A DNA stretch of 64,000 nucleotides from assembly GCA_050031985.1 (NCBI GenBank), contig JBNAIG010000019.1, forward strand, positions 124,001 to 188,000, written 5' to 3'. The stretch is from SZUA-368 sp028533045. GTDB lineage: Bacteria; Spirochaetota; Spirochaetia; DSM-2461. Below are positions 51,672-60,982 of the stretch, piece after piece. The notes below the pieces were generated by a model. That model was given only the letters and a program-made list of their open reading frames with translations. It ran no database searches and was not told the origin of the DNA. The translations under genes were made by a program, and so were the position numbers. Numbering within the stretch: the first letter of the stretch is position 1; each line of letters opens with the position of its first letter.

Positions 51672-52852
51672 CCCCCGTATATATTGAAGATTTGGGAATC
51701 GTGATTCCCCAGGCTAAAGGGAAGGAGGCCTGTCTTGAGGCTTTTCTTTCCGGCGATGACAGCGCTTTCCGCCGTGACAATACGGGCGACATGGAATGTC
51801 CCACCTCCCGTTGTCCCGTAGAAATGAAAGAACAGGTAAAGACCTGCGGTTGGAATAATGAAGTGTTAAGCATCCTCAAGAGTTGCTGCGAAGAGATTCG
51901 GCCCGCTGTGGATCGCCTGAAGGAGTCCCTGGCAGCCCATCGCATTGGCGTTATTGTGGGAACTTCCGGTTATGGTTCGGACGAATCTCAGGCGGCTCTG
52001 GGCGCCAAAGACGAGAGCGGTTCCTTCCCCGGCGGTTACGAATTGAAGTATCAGCAGGCCCATCTCCCCGCCGACTATGTGCAGGACTACTTTTCCCTGA
52101 GCGGCTATTGCGGGGCTTTGGCTACGGCCTGTGCCTCCGGAGCGAGTGCCGTGGCGGAAGGGGTAAAGCTGATTCGGGCCGGGCTGGCCGACGCGGTTAT
52201 CGTGGGCGGTTGTGACAATGTGTCCGACCTTGTCCTCAAGGGCTTTATTTCCCTGGAAGCGGTGGATGGAAACCGAACTAAACCCTTTAGCCAAAACAGG
52301 CGGGGGATAAATATTGGGGAAGGGGCGGCCCTCTTACTCCTGACCAAAGAGTCTCACCTGGAAACTCCTATTCGAGTAGCCGGTGTGGGAAACTGTTCCG
52401 ACGGCCATCATATTACCGCTCCCGATCCCACGGGGGAAGGAGCCGCCCGGGCCATGAGGGAAGCTTTAAGTCAGGCTGATTTAGATACCGTGGACTATAT
52501 TAATCTCCACGGGACCGGGACGCCTTTGAATGACAGTATGGAAGGGAAGGCCACCGCCGGTGTTTTTGAAAGCTGTCCTCCCTGTTCCAGCACAAAGGCC
52601 CTGACCGGTCATACCTTGGGAGCGTCCGGTGCCATTGAGTTGGGTCTTTGCTGGATGCTTCTTTCCGAACTTAACAAAGAGAACCGTCTTCCTCCCCACA
52701 AATGGGACGGCGAAGCGGACCGTGACATACCTCCCATGAACTTCTGTCCCGCCGACTACGGGGTAGAGGAATTAAACAGCACCATGAGCAACTCCTACGC
52801 CTTTGGCGGCTGGGATTTGAGTATAGTTTTGGCAAAGGAGGGGCGTCTGTGA
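51668..52852 (+). CDS. Beta-ketoacyl-ACP synthase 1 of aryl polyene cluster
   Basis: 394 residues, KAS II/FabF-like. The catalytic triad is intact: Cys in ATACASGASAV, His in NLHGTGTPLND and His in LTGHTLGASGA. It should carry out decarboxylative condensation with malonyl-ACP during polyene elongation, probably paired with a non-catalytic partner. Its stop overlaps the GTG of the dehydratase gene. Confidence 0.9.
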   Translation: MTPVYIEDLGIVIPQAKGKEACLEAFLSGDDSAFRRDNTGDMECPTSRCPVEMKEQVKTCGWNNEVLSILKSCCEEIRPAVDRLKESLAAHRIGVIVGTSGYGSDESQAALGAKDESGSFPGGYELKYQQAHLPADYVQDYFSLSGYCGALATACASGASAVAEGVKLIRAGLADAVIVGGCDNVSDLVLKGFISLEAVDGNRTKPFSQNRRGINIGEGAALLLLTKESHLETPIRVAGVGNCSDGHHITAPDPTGEGAARAMREALSQADLDTVDYINLHGTGTPLNDSMEGKATAGVFESCPPCSSTKALTGHTLGASGAIELGLCWMLLSELNKENRLPPHKWDGEADRDIPPMNFCPADYGVEELNSTMSNSYAFGGWDLSIVLAKEGRL

Positions 52853-53325
52853 TAAACCTGCCCTTAACCAAGCCCGATCTGTTCGACTATTCGGTCCATA
52901 AGGGGCGAATGCTTCTGATCGACCAGATTGACGGCTATGATTTTGAAGAAGTGGAGCTTAAGAGTTCCGTTGTAATAAGCGAAGAGAGCGAGTTTTTTCA
53001 CAGGGATAAAATGCCCGTATGGGTCAGCTTTGAGTATATGGCACAGAGCATCGCCCTCCTATCCTCCCTGGTTCATTTGGACAAGGATGAGGAGCCCCAA
53101 ATCGGTTTTATTATGAATGTACGGGAGTTTAAGGCTCCCCGTCCCTCTTATGCCCCGGGCGACCGGGTGGAAATCCGGGTCAAACAGACCTTCAAAGAGG
53201 GGGGCATTGCCGTTTTTGACGGGGAAACCTATGTGGACGGTGAGTGCTACAGCCGGGGTGTGGTGACGGTTATCGAGAAAAGTCAGGAACTTTTGGATAA
53301 CTGGCAGAGAGATTTTCAGGAATAG
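52849..53325 (+). CDS. ApeP-like hotdog 3-hydroxyacyl-ACP dehydratase
   Basis: 158 residues; starts at GTG 52849. Hotdog fold: LFDYSVHKGRMLLIDQIDG, MPVWVSFEYMAQSIALLSSL (central helix), EFKAPRPSYAPGDRVEIRV. It matches the ApeP-type dehydratase placed between ketosynthase and ketoreductase in aryl polyene clusters. With the ApeI-like domain on the ligase it gives the two dehydratase modules usual for the pathway. Confidence 0.85.
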   Translation: MINLPLTKPDLFDYSVHKGRMLLIDQIDGYDFEEVELKSSVVISEESEFFHRDKMPVWVSFEYMAQSIALLSSLVHLDKDEEPQIGFIMNVREFKAPRPSYAPGDRVEIRVKQTFKEGGIAVFDGETYVDGECYSRGVVTVIEKSQELLDNWQRDFQE

Positions 53326-53335
53326 GGGAAGAGAA

Positions 53336-54061
53336 GTGTCTAGAAGAGTTTTAGTAACCGGAGCCAGTAAGGGGATCGGCCGGGCCATTGCCATTGAGGC
53401 GGCCAAGGGCGGATTTGATGTATCGGTCCATTATAATCGGGATAAGGCCGGAGCGGAACAGACCGCTGCCGCCGTGGAAGAGCTGGGCCAGTCCGCTTCC
53501 ATCCTGAGTTTTGATATTGCCGACCGGGAGCTTTGCAAAGAGGTCCTGGAAAAGGAAGTGGAAGAGTACGGTGTTTTTTACGGGGTGGTCTGTAATGCGG
53601 GCATTACCCGGGACAACGCTTTTCCTTCCATAACTTCCGAGGATTGGGACAAGGTCCTCCACACCAACCTGGACGGGTTTTACAACGTGGTTCACCCTCT
53701 GGTTATGCCCATGGTTCGGGCACGGAAGCCCGGCCGGATTATTGCCCTCTCTTCCGTCTCCGGGATTATCGGGAATCGGGGACAGGTAAACTACAGTGCT
53801 TCCAAAGCGGGAATTATCGGTGCCACCAAGGCCCTGGCTGTGGAGCTGGGAAAAAGAAATATTACGGTAAACTGTATTGCCCCCGGTGTTATTGAGACGG
53901 AGATGGTAGAAGAGGTCCCCTGGGATCACATAAAGGCTTCCGTTCCCCTCAGACGAATGGGGAAGCCCGAAGAGGTGGGAGCCCTGGCGGCTTTCCTCTT
54001 GTCCGATTCGGCGGCCTATATTACTCGACAGGTTATATCTGTTAACGGAGGAATGGTATGA
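53336..54061 (+). CDS. 3-ketoacyl-ACP reductase of aryl polyene cluster (FabG-like)
   Basis: 241 residues; starts at GTG 53336 with GGGGAAGAG upstream. SDR fold with cofactor loop TGASKGIGRAIA, CNAGIT, catalytic SSVSGIIGNRGQVNYSASKAG (Ser, Tyr, Lys) and PGVIETEMV. It reduces the 3-keto intermediate with NADPH before dehydration. It overlaps the last ketosynthase gene by 4 nt (ATGA). Confidence 0.92.
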   Translation: MSRRVLVTGASKGIGRAIAIEAAKGGFDVSVHYNRDKAGAEQTAAAVEELGQSASILSFDIADRELCKEVLEKEVEEYGVFYGVVCNAGITRDNAFPSITSEDWDKVLHTNLDGFYNVVHPLVMPMVRARKPGRIIALSSVSGIIGNRGQVNYSASKAGIIGATKALAVELGKRNITVNCIAPGVIETEMVEEVPWDHIKASVPLRRMGKPEEVGALAAFLLSDSAAYITRQVISVNGGMV

Positions 54062-55293
54062 GAGAGAGACGAGTTGTTATTACCGGCGGGTCGGTCATTA
54101 CCCCCCTGGGAAGCGATTGGGAAAGTATAGAGAAAAAGCTGAGGGCCCGGGAAAACGGTGTCGTCACCATGGAGGATTGGCGCAAGTATGAGCGGCTTAA
54201 CACTAAGTTGGCCGCCCCCGCCGTTTGGGAACCGCCCAAGTACTCCCGCAAGAAGACCCGCGGTATGGGACGAGTGGCCCTTATGTCGGTCCATACGGCG
54301 GACCGAGCCCTGGAAATGGCCGGCCTACTGGACCACCCCGATCTTACCAATGGTTCCACCGGTGTCTCTTACGGTTCCTCCACCGGTAACGTGGACGCCC
54401 TGCTCGATTTCTACTCCATGCTCAATGATCATAGCGCTATGGGAATCACAGCCACCACCTACATCCGTTCCATGCCCCAGACCTGTGCCGTAAATATCGG
54501 GGTCTTCTTTGAGTTGAAGGGACGGCTCCTCACCAGCAATACCGCCTGTACTTCCGGAAGTCTTTCCGTGGGCATGGGCTTTGAAGCGATTCGGGACGGG
54601 AAGCAGAAGATAATGGTCTGCGGCGGGGCGGAAGAGCTTAACCCCACCGAATCGGCCGTCTTCGATACCCTTTTCGCCACCAGCGTAAAGAATGATACCC
54701 CCAAACTCACCCCCAGTTCCTTTGACAAGGACCGGGACGGACTCGTAGTAGGCGAAGGGGCAGGAACACTGGTTCTGGAAGAGCTGGACCATGCCCTGGA
54801 GCGGGGCGCCGAGATTTACGGCGAGATCATAGGCTTTGGTACCAATACCGACGGAGCCCACATTACCCAGCCCAACCGGGAAACCATGGAGATCGCCCTT
54901 AAGATGGCCATTGAAGACGCGGGCATCTCCCCGGAGGATATTGATTATATCAACGGTCACGGGACGGCGACAGAGCACGGCGATATAGCGGAAAGCCATG
55001 CTACATTTAACTGCTTTGGCGGGAAAAAAGTTCCCTACAGTACCCTAAAAAGCTACATGGGACACACCTTGGGAGCCTGCGGAGCCATAGAGACCTGGCT
55101 TTCTCTAAAGATGATTAACTCCGGCTGGATCGCCCCCAACCTGAACCTGGTGGAACGGGATGAGCGCTGCGCTGACCTGGACTATATTGTAGGCGAAGGG
55201 CGGGATCTCTCCCCCAAAACGATTATGTGTAACAACTTCGCCTTTGGGGGAATTAATACGTCCTTGATTTTGAAGAAGTGGGAGAAGGCTTAG
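54058..55293 (+). CDS. Beta-ketoacyl-ACP synthase 2 of aryl polyene cluster
   Basis: 411 residues, FabF-like, last gene of the operon. Catalytic residues are present: Cys in NTACTSGSLSVG, His in NGHGTATEHGD, His in KSYMGHTLGACGA. With the ketosynthase at 51668 and the Cys-less partner at 40144, the cluster has the three-KS set typical of aryl polyene systems, where one KS handles initiation and another elongation. Its end overlaps by 4 bp the convergent HAD phosphatase gene, leaving no room for a dedicated terminator. Confidence 0.9.
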   Translation: MRERRVVITGGSVITPLGSDWESIEKKLRARENGVVTMEDWRKYERLNTKLAAPAVWEPPKYSRKKTRGMGRVALMSVHTADRALEMAGLLDHPDLTNGSTGVSYGSSTGNVDALLDFYSMLNDHSAMGITATTYIRSMPQTCAVNIGVFFELKGRLLTSNTACTSGSLSVGMGFEAIRDGKQKIMVCGGAEELNPTESAVFDTLFATSVKNDTPKLTPSSFDKDRDGLVVGEGAGTLVLEELDHALERGAEIYGEIIGFGTNTDGAHITQPNRETMEIALKMAIEDAGISPEDIDYINGHGTATEHGDIAESHATFNCFGGKKVPYSTLKSYMGHTLGACGAIETWLSLKMINSGWIAPNLNLVERDERCADLDYIVGEGRDLSPKTIMCNNFAFGGINTSLILKKWEKA

Positions 55294-56078
55294 TCCACCC
55301 GAATCCCCAAGGGCAAATCGCCCACCCCGTTCATCATGTAGTGGGGCCGGTAGGCAAACTGTTTCATGTTTTCCCTATCGGTCACGCCGGAGAGAACCAG
55401 GGCCGTATCGATGCCCGATTCGATTCCGGAAATTATATCCGTATCCATTCGGTCTCCGATTATGGCCGATTCCTCCCGACGGGTGCCCAGCCGGATTAGT
55501 CCCTGGCGCATCATGATGGGATTCGGCTTACCCACAAAGTAGGCCTTGCTTCCGGTCGCCATTTCTATGGGGGAGATCAAAGCTCCCGTGGCGGGCATGA
55601 TGCCCCCGTCGATGGGACCGGTCACATCCGGGTTGGTTCCTATAAGACGGGCCCCGCCGATAACCAGGTTTACCGCCCTTTCCAGGGTGCTCAGGTTGTA
55701 GGATTTTGATTCGCCCACAACAACATAGTCCGGATTGATATCGTTAATCGTGATACCCACCTCATAGAGGGCATTAATCAGCCCCGCTTCGCCAATCACA
55801 TAGGCCGAGGCTCCCGGCTTCTGCTGTGCCAGGAAGGCGGCCGTAGCCAAAGCACTCGTATAGAAGTGATTCTCTTCCACTTCCAGTCCCAGGCGGGATA
55901 GTTTCTGTTGGAGTTCCCGGGGGGACCGTTCGCTGGAGTTGGTAAGGAAAAGGTAGTTCTTTTTCTCCTTATGAAACCAATCCACCAGTTCCTTGGCACC
56001 CGGAAGGAGCCGGTTCCCGTGATAAATCACACCGTCCATATCGCATAAGAAGCCTTTCTTGGCTTGTAAGTTTTCCAT
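55290..56078 (-). CDS. NagD-like HAD-family phosphatase
   Basis: 262 residues. HAD motif I GFLCDMDGVIYHG (nucleophile Asp in DMDG), motif II FLTNSSERSP, type IIA cap (residues about 80-190), motif III/IV VGKPNPIM ... AIIGDRMDTDIISG. The subfamily hydrolyses small sugar or nucleotide phosphates; the substrate is unknown. GGGAGAG precedes the ATG. It stands alone on the minus strand. Confidence 0.88.
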   Translation of the reverse strand: MENLQAKKGFLCDMDGVIYHGNRLLPGAKELVDWFHKEKKNYLFLTNSSERSPRELQQKLSRLGLEVEENHFYTSALATAAFLAQQKPGASAYVIGEAGLINALYEVGITINDINPDYVVVGESKSYNLSTLERAVNLVIGGARLIGTNPDVTGPIDGGIMPATGALISPIEMATGSKAYFVGKPNPIMMRQGLIRLGTRREESAIIGDRMDTDIISGIESGIDTALVLSGVTDRENMKQFAYRPHYMMNGVGDLPLGIRVD

Positions 56079-56118
56079 TTAGTCTCTCCCTTGTTTTGTA
56101 AAGGATATCATTCTTGTC

Positions 56119-56169
56119 TAGCCCCTGCAATGGGCTAAAAGTGAATAGTGTATTCCGGCTATTGGCCGG
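56119..56169 (+). other. Two short hairpins in the leader upstream of the nitronate monooxygenase-family gene
   Basis: TAGCCC-CTGCAAT-GGGCTA (56119-56137) and CCGGC-TATTG-GCCGG (56155-56169) are perfect small stem-loops about 17 bp apart. A run of seven T starts 13 bp after the second. They may be transcriptional or RNA regulatory elements of the gene at 56279. I match them to no known riboswitch. Confidence 0.35.
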
Positions 56170-56278
56170 GTGTATTCATCCTTTTTTTGAATTTACCCTT
56201 GTATTTATATGTTATTTTGACTATTATAACAAAAATGTCAATAAAAATCGTCTAAATCATTATGTTAGGAGAAAATAT

Positions 56279-57730
56279 ATGAAATTGCCTGAAATTATCC
56301 AGGGTGGTATGGGTATTGGGGTTTCCGGCTGGGAACTGGCGAAGGAAGTGGCTCTGAACGGTCAGCTTGGTGTTGTATCCGGTACGGCGCTGGATGTCAT
56401 GATGGCCCGAAAGCTTCAGGGCGGGGACCGGGGCGGCCATATTCGCAGGGCCCTGGACGCTTTTCCGGACCAGAAGATGGCCGGCCGTATCCTGGACAGG
56501 TATTTTGTTAATCGGGGAATCAAGGACCGCTTTCGTTTTAAGCAGGTTCCCCGTTTCTCCCTTAATCCTTCCGAGGAACTAGTGGAGTTAACGGTTATTG
56601 CCAATTTTGTTGAAGTCTACCTAGCTAAGGAAGGTCATGAGGGCCAAGTCGGGATAAATCTGCTCGAAAAAATCCAGATGCCCAACCTCTACAGTCTCTA
56701 CGGAGCTATGCTGGCCGGGGTGGATTATGTCATTATGGGCGCGGGAATCCCCCTGGAAATCCCGGGAATTATGGATAAGCTGACTCGTCATGAGAAGGTC
56801 AGGCTGACTTTGACCGTGGAAGAGGCTTCTCCGGAGGATGACTTTGCCATGACCTTTGATCCTGTCTCCTTCTTTAGGGAATTTAACGGGCCTCTGGAAG
56901 TTCTTCCCCGCCCGGCCTTTCTTCCCATTGTCTCTTCCAATGTTCTGGCCATGGTGATGATGCAGAAGGCCACGGGAAAGGTGGACGGCCTGATTGTGGA
57001 AGAGCACTGCGCAGGAGGACACAACGCTCCCCCCCGGGGTAAGATGAATCTATCCGATGAGGGAGAGCCGATTTATGGCCCCAAGGACGGGGTGAATCTG
57101 GATAAGCTCAAGGAGCTGAACGTCCCCTTTTGGCTGGCGGGAAACTACGGCGACGAAGAGCACTTTCAAAAGGCCCGGGAAGCGGGCGCTGCCGGTGTGC
57201 AGGTGGGTACGGCTTTTCAGTTCTGCCGGGAGTCGGGTTTGGCCGCCGAGTTTAAAGCGAAAATCATGGAGACCATAAAAAAGGGCGTGGCCCGGGTATT
57301 TACAGATCCCTTGGCTTCTCCCACGGGCTTTCCTTTTAAGGTTATCTCTTTTGGTGAGTCCCTTTCGGAAAAGCTGGATTTTCTGAGCCGCCCCCGCATC
57401 TGTGACCTGGGCTACCTCCGTCGTATCTATAAGAAAGCCGACGGAAGCCTGGGCTACCGCTGCCCCGCCGAACCTAAAGAGGCCTATGTGGCTAAGGGGG
57501 GGAAGGTGGAAGACACGGAAGGACGCAAGTGCCTGTGTAATGCGCTTCTTGCCAATATTTCCCTTCCCCGTATGCAGCTAACCGGTTATCTGGAAAAACC
57601 TCTGGTAACCGCAGGAACCTGTCTGGAAATGATGAAATCCTTCATTGACAGGGGGATGTCTTCCTATTCGGCCAAAGATGTTATTACGGCTATTCTGGGA
57701 GCAAGGCCGGCTGTGGTGAAATCCCGATAA
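56279..57730 (+). CDS. Nitronate monooxygenase-family flavoprotein with Cys-rich tail
   Basis: 483 residues from ATG 56279 with TTAGGAGA upstream; the frame is open back to 56114 without a site. It has a TIM-barrel FMN enzyme pattern: IIQGGMGIGVSGWELAKEVA, VVSGTALDVMMARK, VDGLIVEEHCAGGHNAPPRG, AGNYGDEEHFQKAREAGAAGVQVGTAF. It is longer than typical nitronate monooxygenase (about 350) by a C-terminal region of about 120 residues with clustered cysteines (RICDLGYL, YRCPAEP, KCLCNAL) that could bind metal. It resembles the long COG2070 branch that also includes PfaD-type enoyl reductases, so a lipid or polyketide reductase role is possible. Confidence 0.7.
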   Translation: MKLPEIIQGGMGIGVSGWELAKEVALNGQLGVVSGTALDVMMARKLQGGDRGGHIRRALDAFPDQKMAGRILDRYFVNRGIKDRFRFKQVPRFSLNPSEELVELTVIANFVEVYLAKEGHEGQVGINLLEKIQMPNLYSLYGAMLAGVDYVIMGAGIPLEIPGIMDKLTRHEKVRLTLTVEEASPEDDFAMTFDPVSFFREFNGPLEVLPRPAFLPIVSSNVLAMVMMQKATGKVDGLIVEEHCAGGHNAPPRGKMNLSDEGEPIYGPKDGVNLDKLKELNVPFWLAGNYGDEEHFQKAREAGAAGVQVGTAFQFCRESGLAAEFKAKIMETIKKGVARVFTDPLASPTGFPFKVISFGESLSEKLDFLSRPRICDLGYLRRIYKKADGSLGYRCPAEPKEAYVAKGGKVEDTEGRKCLCNALLANISLPRMQLTGYLEKPLVTAGTCLEMMKSFIDRGMSSYSAKDVITAILGARPAVVKSR

Positions 57731-57802
57731 GAGCCTGTGTAACTTGTGTGAATATATACATTTGGGGAGAAAGTTCTCTTTTGTAAATATGTAAAAACTT
57801 TG

Positions 57803-57831
57803 TTGACAGCTCCCTTTTGACTCCTTAGTAT
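57803..57831 (+). promoter_or_regulatory. Promoter of the second Amt-MCP gene
   Basis: Perfect TTGACA (57803-57808), a 17-bp spacer and TAGTAT (57826-57831). The ATG is at 57863 with GGGAGAGG before it. Confidence 0.65.
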
Positions 57832-57862
57832 TATTTATATATAGGGGAAGAGGGGAGAGGTT

Positions 57863-60205
57863 ATGGGCAAAAAAAAGTGGGCCGTTCTGGTATTTCTATT
57901 CGGGGCGGCCTTTCTGTTTTCACAGGCTAGTTCTACCAGCGAGATTATCGCTGAGCAGGGTAGAAGAATCGATTTGATAAAAACCAATCTCGATTATGTC
58001 TGGGTTGTTCTCTCTGCCATGCTGGTCTTTTTTATGCAAGCCGGCTTTATGTCCCTTGAATCGGGAATGGCCCGTTCAAAAAACTCCATCAATGTGGCTA
58101 TCAAAAACCTGACAGATTTCGTATTGGGAGTGGTAGGCTTCTGGTTTATCGGCTTTGGCCTGATGTTTGGTAAATCCTTTAACGGATTGGTGGGGACGAG
58201 CGATTTTCTCATAAATATCGAGAATCCCTGGACGGCGGCCTTTTTTATCTTTCAGGCCGTGTTTGTCGGAACCTCGGCCACCATAGATTCGGGAGCCGTA
58301 TGTGAAAGGGCTAAACTTAAGCAGTATGTCCTACTCTCTTTTCTCATGTCCGTACTGATTTATCCCATATTCGGTCATTGGGCCTGGGGATCTTTTCTCC
58401 ACGGTACCGACCCCTTGTCCGGTGGGGCCGGCTGGCTCGAAGCCCGGGGCTTTAAAGACTTTGCCGGTTCTTCCGTGGTCCATTCCGTGGGCGGTTGGAT
58501 GTCTTTGGCGGGTATTATTGTCGTTGGTCCCCGGATTGGGAAATTTACGGTGGATTCGGTGACGGGGAAGAAGAAGGTCAATAAAATAGCACCGGGAGAT
58601 ATGCGTTTTGTCTTTCTGGGGACTTTTATTCTGTTCTTCGGCTGGTATGGCTTTAACTGCGGTTCCACTTTGGCTGCGACCGCCGATATTGCCACTATTG
58701 CGTTAAATACGACTCTGGCTGCCTGTTTCGGCTGCCTTGTTTCCTCCATTTTAAGCTGGATTTTTCATCCGGAGAAGAAGATTGAAGGGGAGATGATTGC
58801 CAACGGCGTTCTGGCGGGGCTAGTGGGGATCACGGCGGGCTGTGCTTATGTAGGAACGGTAGGCTCCGCCATTATCGGCGCTATTGCGGGATTAGTTGTA
58901 TTTCTGGGGACCCTGTTTCTGGAAAAAGTGCTCAAACTGGACGATGTGGTCGGGGCGATTCCGGTTCACGGTATGTGTGGGGCCTGGGGGACATTGGCGG
59001 TAGGGTTATTTATTCGTCCGGAGCTTCTGGACGGTATGACCCGAATGGATCAGATTCAAATTCAGGCCCTTGGGGTTTTCGTCTGTTTTATTTGGTCCTT
59101 CGGTTTGGGATTTGTCCTGTATAAAATGACCGACCTATTCTTTGGAGGGGTTCGAGTTACCCGGGAAGAGGAAATTATGGGGCTGAATATTGCCGAACAC
59201 GGGGCCCGCTCGGCTATTCTCGAACTGGCCAATACCATGGATGATCTGACCCGCTCCGGAAATTTTAGCGGGAATGAGAAGGTGCACGAAGAACAGGGCA
59301 CCGAAATAGGTGACCTGGCCCGGCTTTTTAACAAGATGATAGACAGGGTAAAAGAGGCCCTGGACGAGAGCCTGGCCCAAAAAGCTGCGGCGGAAGAGAT
59401 GCTTAACGAAACGAACAGGCAAAAAGAGGAACTGGAAAAGACCCACCGCCTCTTGGGGGAAGAGAAGGATAACGCCGCCCGGGCAAGAAAGGAGTATGTG
59501 GATCATACCCGGGTAAAACTCTCGGAAGTCACCAAAGGCATTGCACTGATGAGGGACGCCATGGGGGAAACATCCCGTGTGACCGAGACGATGAAGACAA
59601 ACTTTGGCGGCATGAATCGATCTCTTGAAGAGATGCTCAGCTTCTTGGGGGATATTAGCTCCCGTTTGGATAGTATGAAAAACATTACCGCTTCTTCGGC
59701 CCAGTCTGTTTCGACGTCCCAAGTCTCCGTGGAGGATCTTCAAAATGTGACCCGGGAAGTAGGGGCCATGGTGGATTACATTAATGAAATTGCCGCCAAA
59801 ACCCATGTTTTGTCCATTAATTCCCGTATCGAGGCTGCTCGGGCAGGGGAGAACGGCAAAGGGTTTATTGTTATTTCCGACGAAGTCCGGGAGCTTTCCG
59901 ATGAAACAACCCGGGCAGCCGGGGAAATCAGCATTATGTTGGGGGACATGGAGAATCGCGTGACCAATGTGGCCGCTTCCATGGGAGATATTACCCACAT
60001 AATGGAAGATATTAATGGACTTAACCGGGAATTGGTGGATTTGGTAGAATCCAATGCCCGGCAGTCGGTATCTTTAAATGAACAAACACGAAAAACCGCT
60101 GCCGCAGTAAGTGAGGTGGCCGGGGATATTTCCAACGCCATGGAAACAAGTGAGACCCTGGCTCAAACGGGAGCAGCCGTAGAAGAGGATTTAAGCAAGT
60201 TCTAA
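57863..60205 (+). CDS. Second ammonium transporter-chemoreceptor fusion (Amt-MCP)
   Basis: 780 residues. Signal-like start, then a full Amt domain (about 40-440): D199 in DFAGSS, twin pore histidines H207 and H369 (VVHS; IPVHGMCGAWG), ending GLNIAEHG. A HAMP-like linker (about 450-500) and a coiled coil (about 510-560) lead to an MCP signalling domain whose tip reads AKTHVLSINSRIEAARAGENGKG. That tip differs from the first Amt-MCP, so the two ammonium receptors probably couple to different CheA arrays or differ in adaptation. It has its own TTGACA promoter and is monocistronic. Confidence 0.92.
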   Translation: MGKKKWAVLVFLFGAAFLFSQASSTSEIIAEQGRRIDLIKTNLDYVWVVLSAMLVFFMQAGFMSLESGMARSKNSINVAIKNLTDFVLGVVGFWFIGFGLMFGKSFNGLVGTSDFLINIENPWTAAFFIFQAVFVGTSATIDSGAVCERAKLKQYVLLSFLMSVLIYPIFGHWAWGSFLHGTDPLSGGAGWLEARGFKDFAGSSVVHSVGGWMSLAGIIVVGPRIGKFTVDSVTGKKKVNKIAPGDMRFVFLGTFILFFGWYGFNCGSTLAATADIATIALNTTLAACFGCLVSSILSWIFHPEKKIEGEMIANGVLAGLVGITAGCAYVGTVGSAIIGAIAGLVVFLGTLFLEKVLKLDDVVGAIPVHGMCGAWGTLAVGLFIRPELLDGMTRMDQIQIQALGVFVCFIWSFGLGFVLYKMTDLFFGGVRVTREEEIMGLNIAEHGARSAILELANTMDDLTRSGNFSGNEKVHEEQGTEIGDLARLFNKMIDRVKEALDESLAQKAAAEEMLNETNRQKEELEKTHRLLGEEKDNAARARKEYVDHTRVKLSEVTKGIALMRDAMGETSRVTETMKTNFGGMNRSLEEMLSFLGDISSRLDSMKNITASSAQSVSTSQVSVEDLQNVTREVGAMVDYINEIAAKTHVLSINSRIEAARAGENGKGFIVISDEVRELSDETTRAAGEISIMLGDMENRVTNVAASMGDITHIMEDINGLNRELVDLVESNARQSVSLNEQTRKTAAAVSEVAGDISNAMETSETLAQTGAAVEEDLSKF

Positions 60206-60268
60206 AAGACGTCTCTTGTCAACTCTTCTTTTTAATGGTTTTATAATCTGTAAAAGGAAGATGTTAGG

Positions 60269-60982
60269 ATGAAAGTCATAGGTTTGTTGGGCGGTATGGG
60301 CCCGGAATCAACAGTAAATTACTATAGCCATATTATTAAACTTTACAGGGAAAGGACCGGGAAGGATGAGTACCCTTCTATTGTGATTAATAGCGTTTGT
60401 ATGACTCGAATGCTTGGGATGGTCTCCCGGGGAGAGCTGGATGAACTGGTGGACTTTCTGGCCGCCGGGGTGGAGAAGCTGATCGCCGCAGGAGCGGAAA
60501 TCTGTGCCATCTGTTCCAATACGCCCCATCTGGTTTTTGAAGCCCTGGAAAAAAGGGTGTCCCTTCCCCTTGTAAGTATTGTGGATGCCGCTGCGACGGA
60601 AGCTCAGAGAAGAGAGGCGAAGAGGGTTTTGCTGATTGGGACTTCTTTTACCATGAAAAATGACTTTTACTCAAAGAGCTTTGGAGCCAGGGGGATTTCT
60701 CTCTTTGTGCCTGAACCGCAGGAACAGGAGATTATCCACAACACGATTTTCCCTGAGTTGGAAGAGGGGATTGTCATTCCCGAAAAGAAGGCGGTTCTTT
60801 TGAATATTTGCCGTAAGATAATGACGGAGAATAAGCTGGACGGAGTTATTCTGGGATGCACCGAGCTTCCTCTTATGATTAAGCCCGGCGATTTTGACCG
60901 GGAGATCTACGATACGGTAGAGATACATATTGATGCATTGCTAAAAGAGGCTATGGGGGGAACACAGGCTAATGAAAATTAG
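60269..60982 (+). CDS. Aspartate/glutamate racemase family protein
   Basis: 237 residues. PLP-independent racemase: GLLGGMGPESTVNYY at the start, first catalytic Cys in CAICSNTPHLV, second in LGCTELPLM. The first motif has Ser before Asn-Thr (CSNT), one residue more than the usual PCNTAH spacing to the Ala-His pair, so activity on free Asp is likely but not certain. AAGG and TTAGG precede the ATG; a TATAAT at 60242-60247 may be its -10. It overlaps the HxlR regulator gene by 11 nt. Confidence 0.85.
   Translation: MKVIGLLGGMGPESTVNYYSHIIKLYRERTGKDEYPSIVINSVCMTRMLGMVSRGELDELVDFLAAGVEKLIAAGAEICAICSNTPHLVFEALEKRVSLPLVSIVDAAATEAQRREAKRVLLIGTSFTMKNDFYSKSFGARGISLFVPEPQEQEIIHNTIFPELEEGIVIPEKKAVLLNICRKIMTENKLDGVILGCTELPLMIKPGDFDREIYDTVEIHIDALLKEAMGGTQANEN

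Noticed and set aside
56155..56188. CCGGC/GCCGG hairpin plus T-run as an intrinsic terminator
   Set aside because: The T-run starts 13 bp after the stem, too far for a standard terminator.
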